From Emiliania huxleyi CCMP1516 (Eukaryota > Haptophyta > Isochrysidales > Noelaerhabdaceae): DNA of 64,000 nt. Each line of letters begins with the position of its first letter. The first letter of the stretch is position 1. The notes under the pieces are model-generated. The model did no database searches and was not told where the DNA came from. It saw only the letters and a list, made by a program, of their open reading frames with translations. The translations under genes and the position numbers were made by a program. Below, in pieces: positions 19,033-29,427 of the stretch. The stretch spans positions 501,566-565,565 of the forward strand of contig NW_005197128.1 of assembly GCF_000372725.1 (NCBI RefSeq), read 5' to 3'.

Positions 19033-19950
19033 GTGTGCGACTACGCGCTCGTCTACGCGGAGAAGAAGAACGACGGCGACGCGCCGTACTCGGTCTCCTT
19101 CACCGCGACGCAGAGCGGCGACGTCATTGTGCAGCTCCACCCGCACTCACAGCTCGAGCGCGCGGTCCGCCATGAGCGGCAGGCGCAGGCCACGGAGCCG
19201 CCCGCGAGCGCGAGCCCTGCGGCGCCGCCAGCCCCTGCCGCCGAGCCGCCAGCTGCGGAGCCGGCGACCAGCATGACGTACGCCGCCGCAGCCGCATTGC
19301 ACCCGCAGGGTGCCACCGCGGGAGGCCAGCCCGCCGCGCCTGCGGGCCCGGCCGCCGCCGCGCGCGTGCCGCCGCCGCCGGCGGCGGCGGCGTGCAGGCG
19401 CGGCTGCACTTTCACTGTCCCTAATCCGGGAAGGAAGCGCGGGCAGCAGCAGCGCGGCAAGGGCCGCAGTGCCAGCGGCCGCGCCAATGCTGGACCCCGG
19501 CTCGTCGACAAGAACGCGCTGTCGGCGCGCGGCGGCGGGCCCTCGCGCCAGTCGCGCTCTCCCTCACCGGACTCGCCGCCCGCCAAGCGGGCGTCCTCCG
19601 CCGACTCCTCCGGCTATGACACCGATCTACCGGACGAGGTGCAGCAGGAGGCGGTCCGCAGGGTCTGCGGCGCGCTCGGCCTGATAGAAGGAGCAGTACG
19701 ACGCGGCGGTGGCGGCGGGAGAGCTGCTCGAGCTGCTCGAGAGCCTGCCGCGAGGGACAGTCGAGGCCTCCATCCGGCTCATGCGGGGATACACCCGCAC
19801 GGGCGAGTGGCCCGAGCCCATCCTACCCAGCCCTGCCCTCGTGCCGCCGAGTGCGTATCCTATGCGAGAGAGACCCCCTGTGCCCGTGCCCAGCCCTCTC
19901 CGCGCCGCGATGCGCCCTCCCCCCTCGCTTTTTTTTGCAAAATCCTGCAA
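19033..19950 (+). CDS. unrecognised Ala/Pro-rich low-complexity protein (internal/3' part)
   Basis: After an acceptor-like CGACAG the frame reads VCDYALVYAEKKNDGDAPYS and DVIVQLHPHSQLERAVRHER, which looks like real coding sequence. It continues with an Ala/Pro-rich linker, then basic and Ser-rich stretches (GRKRGQQQRGKGRSASGR, SRSPSPDSPPAKRASSADS). The frame then breaks near 19690: the natural continuation KEQYDAAVAAGELLELLESL (helical) lies in another frame up to 19950. Either a small intron or a one-base change separates them. The upstream start is not found. Possibly a nuclear or RNA-associated protein from its composition; no family recognised. Confidence 0.4.
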
Positions 19951-20313
19951 AGGTGGGGACGTGTCTGTCCTCGACCCAGCCCTAGCTTGGTTGGGATGTC
20001 TGTTTTATTTATTTATTTATTACCCACGCTAGGATCCCTACGTATGACGGTCGAACCCGCGTTTGTGATGTCCGCTAAAACACGCCAGCCGCCACAACAC
20101 CAACAGGTAGGTAGGTAGGTAGAAAGGTGAAGAACAGCCAGGCTCGGGACACCAACAGAATTGCCGCGGCCCCGGTCAAGAAATAATACACACGAATCCG
20201 AAAAAGTTTGAAGGGAGGATTGGCGCCCTCTCCTTGGTGTTCCTCCCCAGCGAGCGCGTCATCCCAGCGCGTCATCCCAGCAGCTGTCTGTAGCTACTCA
20301 GTTGCGACATCCG
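19951..20313. other. intergenic with SINE-like 3' end
   Basis: The block 19945-20025 (GTGGGGACGTGTCTGTCCTC, GACCCAGCCCTAG..., TGTCTGTTT then TTTATTTA) ends in a T-rich simple tail. It matches in reverse the block 38095-38150 (GGGCTGGGTCGAGGACAGAC). A (GTAG)n run follows at 20106-20121. Confidence 0.5.
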
Positions 20314-22353
20314 ATGCTGACCCACGGCGGCGGACACAGCTCCGACACTAATGACGACCTAGACGAGGCATCGAGCTGCAAGCACAAAATGATGGTGGTC
20401 CCGATATCCACGCTGCTGCAATTCGACGGCATCCCGTCGTTCGAGGAGCTGTGCTTCGCCGGGCTGTTGGTGGAGTGGAAGAAGGGCATGCAAACCGCCT
20501 TCATTTCGCACACCTGGCTCGGCGCGGATCACCCAGACCCCGACGGAGAGAAGATCGCGCTGCTTCGCAGTGTGCTGCTGCAGGTGCAGGCGGGCCAGCT
20601 CGAGGCCCACCCGCACTGGACGCTAGCGTTGTCCAACCTCACCGGCCTCCGGCACAAGCTCCACAAGCTGCGGGGCGGGTTCGTCTGGCTCGACTTTTGC
20701 TGCGTACCGCAGCGCGCCACGCAAGTCAGCCGGCGGAGCAAGGCCATCGCCTCCATCCCCTCGTACATTGCGCGCTGCACCCACTTTCTCGTCCTTGCCG
20801 GGGCGTGGAAGCACCGGACGGACGGATCGCCTCGGGACCTCCACGCTTGGCTCGGGCGAGGCTGGTGCCGCATGGAGATGCTGTCCAATGCCCTCGCTCC
20901 AAAGCCGAGGGCGCTCATCACCATCGAGTCCTCTTCCGCAGTCCCGATGTGGGGGTCGGGCGGCGTGCTGACGCGGGGCTGGGTCACTTGCGGAGTCGCA
21001 ACGGGCGCCTTCACCGACGAGCGAGACCGGACGTCGCTGGGCCCCGTGATTCTCTCGCTGATCGCGAGGCGAGAGAGGCAGGCGCTCAAGGAGGGCGACC
21101 TCACTTTCTACCGCAGGCTGCGCGCGGTCACGGGCAAAGTCCTCGACTCGACGGGCCTACAGCCCACGCTGCCAGCCAGCCTCGACGACTTCCTTGCGGA
21201 GTATCGCTTCAAGCACGCGCTTGACAGCGGCCAAACCTCGCCCCTGCACTGCGCAGTCCTCGCCGGCCGGGCGGACATCGCGACCGTGCTCTTGGACAAG
21301 GGTGCCGACGTGGAGTCCGCCGTCAGGGACAACGACGTGCGCTTCGAGGGGCTGATCAAGGGGATGACGGTGCTGCACGTTGCGTGCATCATCCGTGATC
21401 GTCCGGACCTGGTAAAGCTTCTCTTGGCGCGAGGCGCCGACCCTTCACGCACGACCGACGGAATGCGCCTCTCGTCGCTCCACTTTGCGGCTATGGGAGG
21501 GAACGTCGGCAACATCGATGCCCTGCTTGCGCACGACCCCTCCCTGGGGCGGGTCGGCTGCAGGTTTGGCGGCAGGCCCTTTGTTTACGCTGTCATGTAC
21601 GGCGGCGCGTCTGCGATCCAGCACCTCTCACGGGAGTACCCAGAGCTAGTCGAGGTCTCGTGGGACGGCAAATCCACCGCTTCGCTCGCCCTCACCACCG
21701 TGGGAGACGTCGCCACGCTGCGCGAGACGCTGTCCACCGCAGGAGGCGACGTCGACTTTGTCGGGCCCGCAACTTCGCCCGGGCTTCGCCGAGTCTTCCG
21801 CGCCACTGATCTGATGGTGAAGCTCGGCACCCTCCGCCTCGTCCCACGGCAGCGCCGCGCGCTGCTCGAGTACATGGCCTACTCGTCGAGATGCGCTGCC
21901 ATCCACCGCGCCGCCTACACCGGCCACCTGCTCGCGATCGACTTGCTGCTCAAGTCAGGCGCCGACGCAAACTCCGACAGACACCCGTACAACATGCAAC
22001 CCCTCCACATCGCCGCCCTGCGAGGCCACCACGGGGTGGTCGCGCGCCTCCTCCGCGCGGGAGCCTCTCCGACCGCGCGCTGCTCTCGCGGCCGCACGCC
22101 CGCGGCATGGGCCGCCAGGTCGGGCCATCACGCCGTGGTGGAGCTGCTCGACCGGGCGGCCGCTGGCGACGGCGTGGGGCGAGGGGGCGGCGACGGGAGC
22201 GCAGCGGCGAGCGGGGCTGAGGAGCTGCGCCGAGAGGCGAGCGGAGGCCTCAGCGGAGCCGACAGGGCGGTCGGCTCGTGGGCGGTGGTACGACTGGCCG
22301 TTCTTGTCGCGATTGGAGACGGGGGGGCGACGAGACATGCAGCTTGCGCGTGA
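20314..22353 (+). CDS. TIR-like domain + ankyrin-repeat protein
   Basis: A single-exon protein of about 679 aa. The N-terminal third has AFISHTWLGADHPDPDGEK, a predicted beta strand FVWLDFCCVPQRATQVSRRS, and LGRGWCRMEMLSNALAP. This FISHTW / WLDFCCVPQ / GWCRMEM pattern resembles TIR-type folds that recur in algal and dinoflagellate ankyrin proteins. From about residue 300 come ankyrin repeats (SPLHCAVLAGRADIATVLLD, TVLHVACIIRDRPDLVKLLL, LSSLHFAAMGGNVGNIDALL, AAIHRAAYTGHLLAIDLLLK, QPLHIAALRGHHGVVARLLR). The C-terminus is Gly/Ala-rich. The ankyrins would bind partners and the N-terminal domain could signal or act on nucleotides; the catalytic Glu of NADase TIRs is not clear to me. Confidence 0.75.
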   Translation: MLTHGGGHSSDTNDDLDEASSCKHKMMVVPISTLLQFDGIPSFEELCFAGLLVEWKKGMQTAFISHTWLGADHPDPDGEKIALLRSVLLQVQAGQLEAHPHWTLALSNLTGLRHKLHKLRGGFVWLDFCCVPQRATQVSRRSKAIASIPSYIARCTHFLVLAGAWKHRTDGSPRDLHAWLGRGWCRMEMLSNALAPKPRALITIESSSAVPMWGSGGVLTRGWVTCGVATGAFTDERDRTSLGPVILSLIARRERQALKEGDLTFYRRLRAVTGKVLDSTGLQPTLPASLDDFLAEYRFKHALDSGQTSPLHCAVLAGRADIATVLLDKGADVESAVRDNDVRFEGLIKGMTVLHVACIIRDRPDLVKLLLARGADPSRTTDGMRLSSLHFAAMGGNVGNIDALLAHDPSLGRVGCRFGGRPFVYAVMYGGASAIQHLSREYPELVEVSWDGKSTASLALTTVGDVATLRETLSTAGGDVDFVGPATSPGLRRVFRATDLMVKLGTLRLVPRQRRALLEYMAYSSRCAAIHRAAYTGHLLAIDLLLKSGADANSDRHPYNMQPLHIAALRGHHGVVARLLRAGASPTARCSRGRTPAAWAARSGHHAVVELLDRAAAGDGVGRGGGDGSAAASGAEELRREASGGLSGADRAVGSWAVVRLAVLVAIGDGGATRHAACA

Positions 22354-22559
22354 AAAGTGTGGAGTATTCGCCCCCCGTCCGCTCTCTCTCGCGCTGTTCG
22401 CGCCACCAGCACCACTCGTGTGTGCGCCCCGCAGTGGGCAGTGTTCACAGTGTTTGTTGGCTCCGCGTTTTCCCCGCGCGCGCTGTTGTGTTCTAGCTTT
22501 GCATATGCACTGACGTACTCGAGGTGCATGGGACGCACCGTCATAAGTAAAAACGGACC

Positions 22560-22602
22560 TCACTAGAAGTGGAGATGGGTAAAAAGGAGCCGGTCACCGA
22601 GC
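22560..22602 (-). repeat. SINE-like repeat family S1, diverged partial copy
   Basis: CACTAGAAGTGGAGATGGGT, AAAAAGGAGCCGGTC resembles the reverse of the block at 914-967. It overlaps the extreme 3' end of the ligase gene. Confidence 0.45.
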
Positions 22603-22610
22603 ACGAATGC

Positions 22611-25600
22611 TCAGTCCTCCGCCTGGCCCTGTGTCTGCTTGCGGTAGAGGCCGGCAAGCTGCTCCGGCGTCGTCGCGTCGCTCAAGCGCTTGTCGGGACG
22701 CTTGCGCACAAAGCGCGGGAAACGCATCGAGAGGCCACGCGTCGGGTGCACGAGGCCAGCAGCAGCCATGTGCACGGGCGAGATGGTAAAGTCGGCCCCG
22801 CGCACCTCCCACACCTCGCACGGCGTGAACCAGTACTGCGCGCGCTCGCCTGTCTCGACGTCCGCCGGCCTCGAGCCGCGAAGTAGGGACGAGCCGCCGC
22901 CGCCGCCGCCGCCGCCGCCATCTCCCTCCTCCTCCTCGCCCAGCTCCTCCTCGTCACCCTCCGCCTCTCCGCCGTCCTCGTCGTCATCCTCCCCCTCCCC
23001 CTCGCCCGCCGCCGCCCCCGCGCCGTCGTCGCCGTCGATGCCGATCTCGCTGCCGAAGTACTTGATCGTGTTTTCCCTGTAAAAGGCGTCGCTGAAGCCG
23101 CTCATCACGCGGCACACCGAACCGTAGGTGCCGCTCGCCGCGTCGTAGGTCGCCATCAGCCACGGGGAGACCCACCTCTTCTTGCGTCCCTGCCCGCGCC
23201 ACCCGCCAATCGGCACGAGGTCGAGCGAGTCCCCCATTCCGTCGATGTAATCCTTCTTGCACTTGACCCACCCGTCCGAGCGGCGCGTGCCCCAGCTCGG
23301 CTCGTACGCCGCGTCCAGCCGCTTGAGCATCAGGCCCTCGCACCCCTCCGCCACCGCCAGACGCAGCGCCGCAGCGATCGCGCCACTGCCGTCGTCCATC
23401 TCGCCACCGCCCGCCTCGCCGCCGCCCACCACGCCCTCGCCCTCATCGCCCGCCGCCGGCGCGACCGTGGCAGCGCCGATGCACAGGTCGACGCTGGCGG
23501 CGAAGCTGACGGCGCTCTCGATCGGTGCAAACTCGGCGCGGAGCGCGTCGCGGCGCGCGCTGACAAGCGGTGGGTGGGAGAGGAATTTGTGGTGAGGGAG
23601 TGGCGGTGAGGGAGCGGCGGGAGGGGAGGAGGGTCGAGACCAGAGAAGGCTGTGGGGAGGCACGCGACGACAAGGCAGCGAGCGAGAGAGGGAAGGGGGG
23701 GAGGGCTGGGGAGCACCGCAGCGGCCGTGCGAGGAGCGACTCATCGCCGAGAAGGAGGAGGTCGAAGAGGAAGAGGCAGACCGGAACCGAGGCCGCGGCG
23801 GCGTTGCCGGTGGTGACGCCCTTGCGCTTGCGCGTCGAGAGCGATTGGAACGTGCCCAGCGCGGGAGCTCCCGGGGCGCCCGCCTCCGAATCTGCCGCCG
23901 CCGCCTCGTCGACGGCCGCGGCGGCGGCGCCCGGCGGCGCGGCGGCCTTGAGCGGCACAATCTCGGCGTCGGCGACGAAGGGCCGGCTGGAGCGCGCGCT
24001 GCGCTGCAGCGCGGCGACGACGTCGGGGTACTTGCTCGTCATGTCGTCGAGCTTGCGCGAGAAGATGCGCACGCTGCCGCACGGGGCGCGGTGGAGCTGC
24101 GCGCGCTGTCCGTCATACTTGTGCTCCGCCGCAAAGGCCGCCGGCCCGCCACCCGGACCGCGCAGGAGCTTGAGCGCGTCGGCGATGGAGGAGCAGGGCC
24201 TGGCGAGCCTGGGGTATGGAATGCTGGAGACTCCGGGGGGGGGAACGCGAGGAGGGGGGGGGGGGGTGCAGGACTACGACAAGGGACTGCCGCCCGAGTG
24301 CTTGCCAGTAGACGCCAGGCCCAAGTTCAGCATCTAGGCTGGCGAGCATGGGCTGCGACGGCACCCCGGGCGCGAGCGAGCACGCGGCGGAGAGCGCGCC
24401 TCGAAAGGCGGCGAGCGGCTCGGGCGCGCGCGGCGCGTCCGCAAGCCGCAGCGCCTCGACAAGGACGCTCACGTCCGGCCGTAGCGAATACGCACCGCGG
24501 ATGGCGTCCTGCATGCGCTGGACGGCGGCGGCAGGCGGCAGCGGCGCGGCCGCCGCCGCATGCGCGTGCATCAGGCTGGCGGCCGCGAGCGCCGGCAGGA
24601 CGGACGCCTCGAGGGAGATGCCGCACGCCATGTGGGGCACAAAGGTGCGCACCTGCGGAGTGGATCGAGTCCTGACCTCGGCACCGGATCGACCCCGTCA
24701 CAGGGGTGCGCACCAGCCACTTGATCTCGCTGCCGGCGGCGGCGCGGAGCATGTGGCTGAGCCTCGTCGCCTTTGCCTTCTCGACGCCGGCGCCGCCGAG
24801 CGTCGCGAGGCCGCGGAGCTTCTCGAGGATGCCGCGCGCCTGACTTGGGGGAGGCTCGGCTAGTCTCGCCGAACCTCGGCTCCTCTCGAGCTTCTCCGAA
24901 GGACGCCGCGCGCCGAGTTGGGCACCGGCCTCTTCAGGAACGTCTGGCGGCCGCTGCCGGCGTGCCCGTCCCGCACCGCGAGCGCGGCGTCGCCCGAGTC
25001 GCGCAGTTTTGCGTACGCGGCGGAGTACTCTGCGCGCGGCGCGTTGGTCGCCTCGAGGATGGCGCTTGTGATCGCGCCTATCTCTCGGCTCATCTCGGCT
25101 CATCTCGGGCGATCTCCCTCTCCCGCCACGTCCTCGCTTTTGGCTGCGACCGTGCGACAGGCCGAGCGGGCGCGCGTCGGTGGACCAGTCGGGCCGGAGG
25201 CGGTGTCCGCCCGACTGCGCGTCCTTGGCGGGGCTGAGCAGGTAGCAGCACGCCTCGAGGCAGCCGGGCGACGCGTCTAGCGCGAGGCACGCGCCTACCT
25301 TAAGGTGTGCGGCAGCAGTGCAGAGGGCGGTGGGGAGTCGCGCTGTGCGGAGGCGGAGAGTGCGAGCGTCGCCCCCAGCATGGCGTTTGGGGCCGGTCCC
25401 GCGGGTGCTGCGTGGATGGGGTGCTGCGTGGTGCTCCACCCCCGCCTCAGCCCCCGAGACGTGCGCGTGTAGCGAGGAGATCGCGCAGACGCGGCGGATC
25501 TGCGCTCTGAACGCGGCGTCCTTGCGGTGGCGTCCGTGCGAGAGCAGAGACAGAGAGAGGTGGATTCCGCATCTAGCTGGGTTTGCGGAAGAAGTTGGTC

Positions 25601-26721
25601 AGCACCAGCTCCTTCGTGAGGCGCGAGCGCGTCGCCGAGACCGCGTCGAGGGCGGCGGCGATGTGCGAGTACGGCACCGGCGCGGCCGACGGCCACCCCG
25701 CCGCGCCAGGCGAGTAGAGGTGGAGGGCCTCGGTCAGCTCCGTGCGGCAGGTCGGCGGCGGCTCTGCCTCAGAGGGCGGTGGTGGCAGCGCAGAGGGCCC
25801 GTGAGTCGCAGGCGCGGCCACGGCCGGAGTTAGATCGCGAGCAGGCGACGGGGCGGCGGCCATCGGGAGGGAAGAGGGCGAGGCGCCAGTCAGGTCGATT
25901 GGCGCCGAGCCGCGCTTGCGCTCTGGCGAGGCGAGGGGCGGCGCGGGTGCCACCGCGGCGGCGGAGGAAGTAGCGCTCTCGCGGCGGCCGCCAAAAAAGG
26001 CGGAGAGGGTGCACTGCCTCTTGGCGCTCGGGATGCGGCCGTGCTCGCCGGCGTCGAAGAAGGTGTTCGCCGCAGTCGACACGTCGCCTCCGGCCTCGGC
26101 CAGCAGTGTCCGCAGCAGCGCCTCTGACGGCCGCTCGCCCAGCATCGCGCGCAGCGAGACGTAAGACGCGTCGTCGCTCACATTCTCCGGCCCAGCTGCC
26201 GCCTCTGCCTCCTCGCCCACCTCGGCGTCAGGCACTGGGACAGGAGCTGCCGCGATCGCCGCCACCTTGTCCTCCTCGCTCGCCTCGGTGTCAGGCATGG
26301 GAGCTGCCGCCACCGCCTCTGCCTCCTCGAGCCGCCACGCCGCGATAACCTCATCCTCCACGAGGACTCGGAGGAGGTCTCCCGCCAGCAGGTCGACGCG
26401 CTGGGTGGTCGAGGCGTGCAAGTCTTGCCCCTCGCGAAGCACGCGGAGCTGCGCAGAGCTGCCGAGCAGCTCTATTTGAGGTGGAGCACCGTCGACCGGG
26501 TGCAGTGAAAACAGCCGCCTCGACACCTTCTTGTTGAAGATGCCGGTCGCATGAGCAGCAGTGGCGCTGTCGCGGCCGAGTGTGATGGCACCAGAACCCG
26601 CAGCGCCAATCCCGATGGCGCGCAGGCTGGGAGGGAGGACTGGCTGGAGCGTGAACCTGTACCTGGCGGCCAGCCCACCCTCAGCGTCCCCGCGCACGGT
26701 GTGCATCAGGAAGCCATTCAT
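22611..26721 (-). CDS. LIG1: ATP-dependent DNA ligase I with FHA-like/UBA-like N-terminus
   Basis: Seals Okazaki fragments and repair nicks. The catalytic core has the adenylated Lys in EHKYDGQRAQLHRA, RIFSRKLDDMTSKYPDVV, EGLMLKRLDAAYE and DGWVKCKKDYIDGMGDSLDL; the OB-fold end is FTPCEVWEVRGADFTISPVH. The N-terminal ligase domain is split over short exons (AITSAILEATNAPRAEYSAA, ARGILEKLRGLATLGG, TFVPHMACGISLEASVLPAL). Upstream, in the first exon, are an FHA-like segment (LGRDSATAAHATGIFNKKVS RRLF), a UBA-like helix triad (SEALLRTLLAEAGGDVSTAA NTFFD) and a PCNA-binding PIP box (QCTLSAFFGGR). Introns include 24653-24713 and 24840-24913, both flanked by direct repeats, plus introns near 23570-23760 and 24205-24335. 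An acidic/Gly loop interrupts the C-terminal domain near 22890-23030. Confidence 0.88.
24230..24275. repeat. G-run simple sequence in ligase intron
   Basis: Runs of 9-11 G separated by AACGCGAGGA lie inside the intron joining PGVPSQPM to LARPCSS. Assembly length in G-runs may be unreliable. Confidence 0.7.
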
Positions 26722-27218
26722 TGCTCGTTTTTCCGCTGGTCGCGGAAAAAGAATTTAAATTTAGGGGGTCTGTTTTCTTTCTTTCTATCCCTCCCTTGGA
26801 TGTGTGTTTTCTTTCTTTCTTTCAGTGTCGTGTCGTATCGTGCGAAAAAGAATTTGCACACGAAAAGAACTGCCCCAAAAGAATTGGATCGTCCCCACTA
26901 GCACAGGAATCGGTGCGACGGTGCTCGGCTGTGTTCACTTCAAGTGTTACGAGTAACTTCATCAACAACAACGGTTGTCAACGCGTCACGAAAAGAAAGA
27001 GGACAGACAAGTGCTCCAAGAAACAGGCCACGGCGCACGGGGACCCCGGGACCCCAGCACACCGCTCAAAGACAAGGGTGGATAGAGGCGCGGCGCGGCG
27101 CGGGGGTTGAGTGTGCCGCAGCGCGCGCACCGCCGGGAGCCGCAGGTGTGTGCCGGTGTGTTTTGTGAGCGGAGTCCAAAAGTACCAGGACGCAAGAGAA
27201 AAACATCGCATTCTCAAG
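26722..27218. other. intergenic with SINE-like tail and promoter-like motif
   Basis: Contains AAATTCTTTTTCC (minus strand) about 30 bp before the ligase ATG. A CCCTCCCTTGG...(CTTT)n block at 26788-26823 matches the S2 repeat 3' end. A second AAAAAGAATTTGCAC lies near 26845. Confidence 0.5.
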
Positions 27219-28184
27219 TCACTCGCCCGGCCCGTAGCCTTGCCTGGCGAGCTCCGCTGCCAGGCTCGCGTCCGCGAAACCGAGCGGCGTGTCGCCGTCA
27301 AGGTCGGCGGCCGTGCAGTCGGCGCCGCGCCGGCAGAGCAGCAGCGCCACCTCGGTGTGCGACGCGGCGCACGCCATGTGCAGCGGCGTCGAGCCGTCGC
27401 AGTTGCGCGCGCTCGGGTCGGCGCCGCGCTCGAGCAGCGCCAGCGCCACCTCGCCGCGCCCGGCGTCCGCCGCCCAGTGCAGCGCCGTGTGCCCCTCGCC
27501 GTCGGCGGCGTCCGGCGCCACGCCCTGCGAGAGGAGCGACTCGCACGCGGCGAGGTTGCCGGCTCGTGCAGCGGCATGCAGCGCGGCGCCGCTTCCCTCC
27601 GCCGCCGGGGCCTCCTCCTCCTCCTCCTGGTTCCCCGCGAGGCACGAGACCGCGCCAGGCCCTCCGATGGAGCCGACAGCGTCCGCGATAGCGTCCTGCG
27701 GATCGCCAAGCCCTGCAAGCCCGTCGTCGCTGTCGTCGCCGAGCCCGCCGAGCCCGTCGTCGACGCCGCTCAACGCGCGCGCCCTGGCCCTGGCCTTGGC
27801 CGCGTCCGCGGACGTCACGACTGCACTGACGGCAGCGACATACTGCTGCCTCGCACGTGCCGCCTCACAGCCCCGCAGCGCGTCCCAGGCGGTCCACTTG
27901 GCGCTGGCCGTGACGTGCAGCGACGACGGCGCATCCGAGGGCGCGTCGCCCTGCGTCGACTGCTTGTAAAGCGCGTAGAGCTGCAGCTGCGTCGCGACGG
28001 GAAGCCGCCGCTTCACCGACTGGAGCGTGGCCGCCGCCGCCTCAAAGTCCGAGGACGGAGGCTTCGCCCGCAGCGTGCGGTCAGGAGGCGCGGACGCCAC
28101 CGCGGCGGCTAGCCACGGCAGCAGCCGCGCGAGCAGCGAATGCAGTCCGGCAGCGAGCTGCCGAAGCGGCAGCAGAGGGCTCAT
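27219..28184 (-). CDS. acyl-CoA-binding domain + ankyrin repeat protein (ACBD6-like)
   Basis: Binds long-chain acyl-CoA and presents it through ankyrin repeats. The N-terminus has a hydrophobic segment (LHSLLARLLPWLAAAVASA), a possible anchor. The ACB domain follows (DFEAAAATLQSVKRRLPVAT, QLQLYALYKQSTQGDA, then KWTAWDALRGCEAARARQQY with the conserved YKQAT- and KW.AW-type motifs). After an acidic linker come ankyrin repeats GAALHAAARAGNLAACESLL, TALHWAADAGRGEVALALLE, TPLHMACAASHTEVALLLCR and GDTPLGFADAS. The order ACB-ankyrin is that of ACBD6/plant ACBP2. 321 aa, single exon, start at the ATG at 28184. An AAAATTCTTTCC motif lies about 30 bp upstream. Confidence 0.9.
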   Translation of the reverse strand: MSPLLPLRQLAAGLHSLLARLLPWLAAAVASAPPDRTLRAKPPSSDFEAAAATLQSVKRRLPVATQLQLYALYKQSTQGDAPSDAPSSLHVTASAKWTAWDALRGCEAARARQQYVAAVSAVVTSADAAKARARARALSGVDDGLGGLGDDSDDGLAGLGDPQDAIADAVGSIGGPGAVSCLAGNQEEEEEAPAAEGSGAALHAAARAGNLAACESLLSQGVAPDAADGEGHTALHWAADAGRGEVALALLERGADPSARNCDGSTPLHMACAASHTEVALLLCRRGADCTAADLDGDTPLGFADASLAAELARQGYGPGE

Positions 28185-28372
28185 GCCGGCGGCCGTGTTT
28201 GTTGTGGAGGAAAGAATTTTACATGCAGGGGACTGGCGCGCACTGGCACTAACACAGGAAAGAACCCCTTTTTTTGGCGATGGTGTGAGGTTGACGCTTG
28301 TCCGTTTTCTTTCTTTTTCTTTTGAGGTTGAGGGGTTGTGTTTGATGTGACTGCACTTCAAGTGCTCCAAGT

Positions 28373-29396
28373 TCACCCACCTTGGACTAATTCTCCGCCT
28401 CGTGCGTCTTTCCTCTCCTCCTGCTCCTCCCCCACCGCCCCCGAACACAAATCTCTCTCTCTCTCTCTCTCCGCCCCCGCCGCCTCCAGGCGGAGCACGT
28501 TGCCAAAGCCCAGCTGTTCGATCTCGTCCTGCCGGTGCGTCACCAGCACGAGCGCAATGCTCGGGTCGGCGGCGAGCGTGCTGAGCATGCCGAGCAGGCG
28601 GTGGCGGTTGGCGGAGGAGAGGCCGTGCGTCGGCTCGTCGAGGAGGAGCAGCCGCGGCCGCTTCACCACCGCGCGGCAGAGGAGTACCAGCTTCTGCTGC
28701 CCAAACGAGAGCCGGAAGAAGTCGCGCCCCGCCGCCGCCGCCTGCGAGGGGCGGAGGAGCTCCGCCGCGCGCCTCGCTGCCGCGACGTACTCCGGCGGGT
28801 GCGACGCGTCGAGATAGGCGAGGTTGCCTCCTCCATGCGCCGGCGGCGGAGCCACGAGGTCGGCGAGCCCGAAGCAGTCGATCCAGCCCCGCGCCGCCTC
28901 GCGCTGCGAGAGTGAGAGCTCCTTGTAGGCGCCAACCGAGTCGAAGAATCCCGAGGCCACAACCTCCCAGGTGGTCACACAACCGCTGCTGCGCGCAAAG
29001 CCGTTGGCCCGCGCGAGCGCCACCACCTCCGGGTCCGCAAAGTCGCTGTAGCTCATGTGACTCGCCGTCGAGATGACACCGAGCTGCTCCTTGATGGACC
29101 AGACCGACTCGCCACTCCCCTTGCGCCGTCCGAAGAGGGAGATGTCCTGCGTGTACCCGAGCACGTTCTCACCGCTGATCAGGTCGACGAGCGTCGTCTT
29201 GCCCGTCCCGTTCCCGCCCACGACCGCCCAATTCTCACCTTCGCGAACCGTCCAGTTGAGCGGCGGCGCAAAGACGGTCGACGCCGCGTCGTACCGGATC
29301 GTCACGTCGCGAAACTCGACGAGTGCTGGCGCGGCGTTGCGCCCTGGCGGCGGCGGCTGCGGCCGCCCTGGTGGCGGCGGCGGCGGCGGGAGCGGC

Positions 29397-29427
<31 letters not shown>

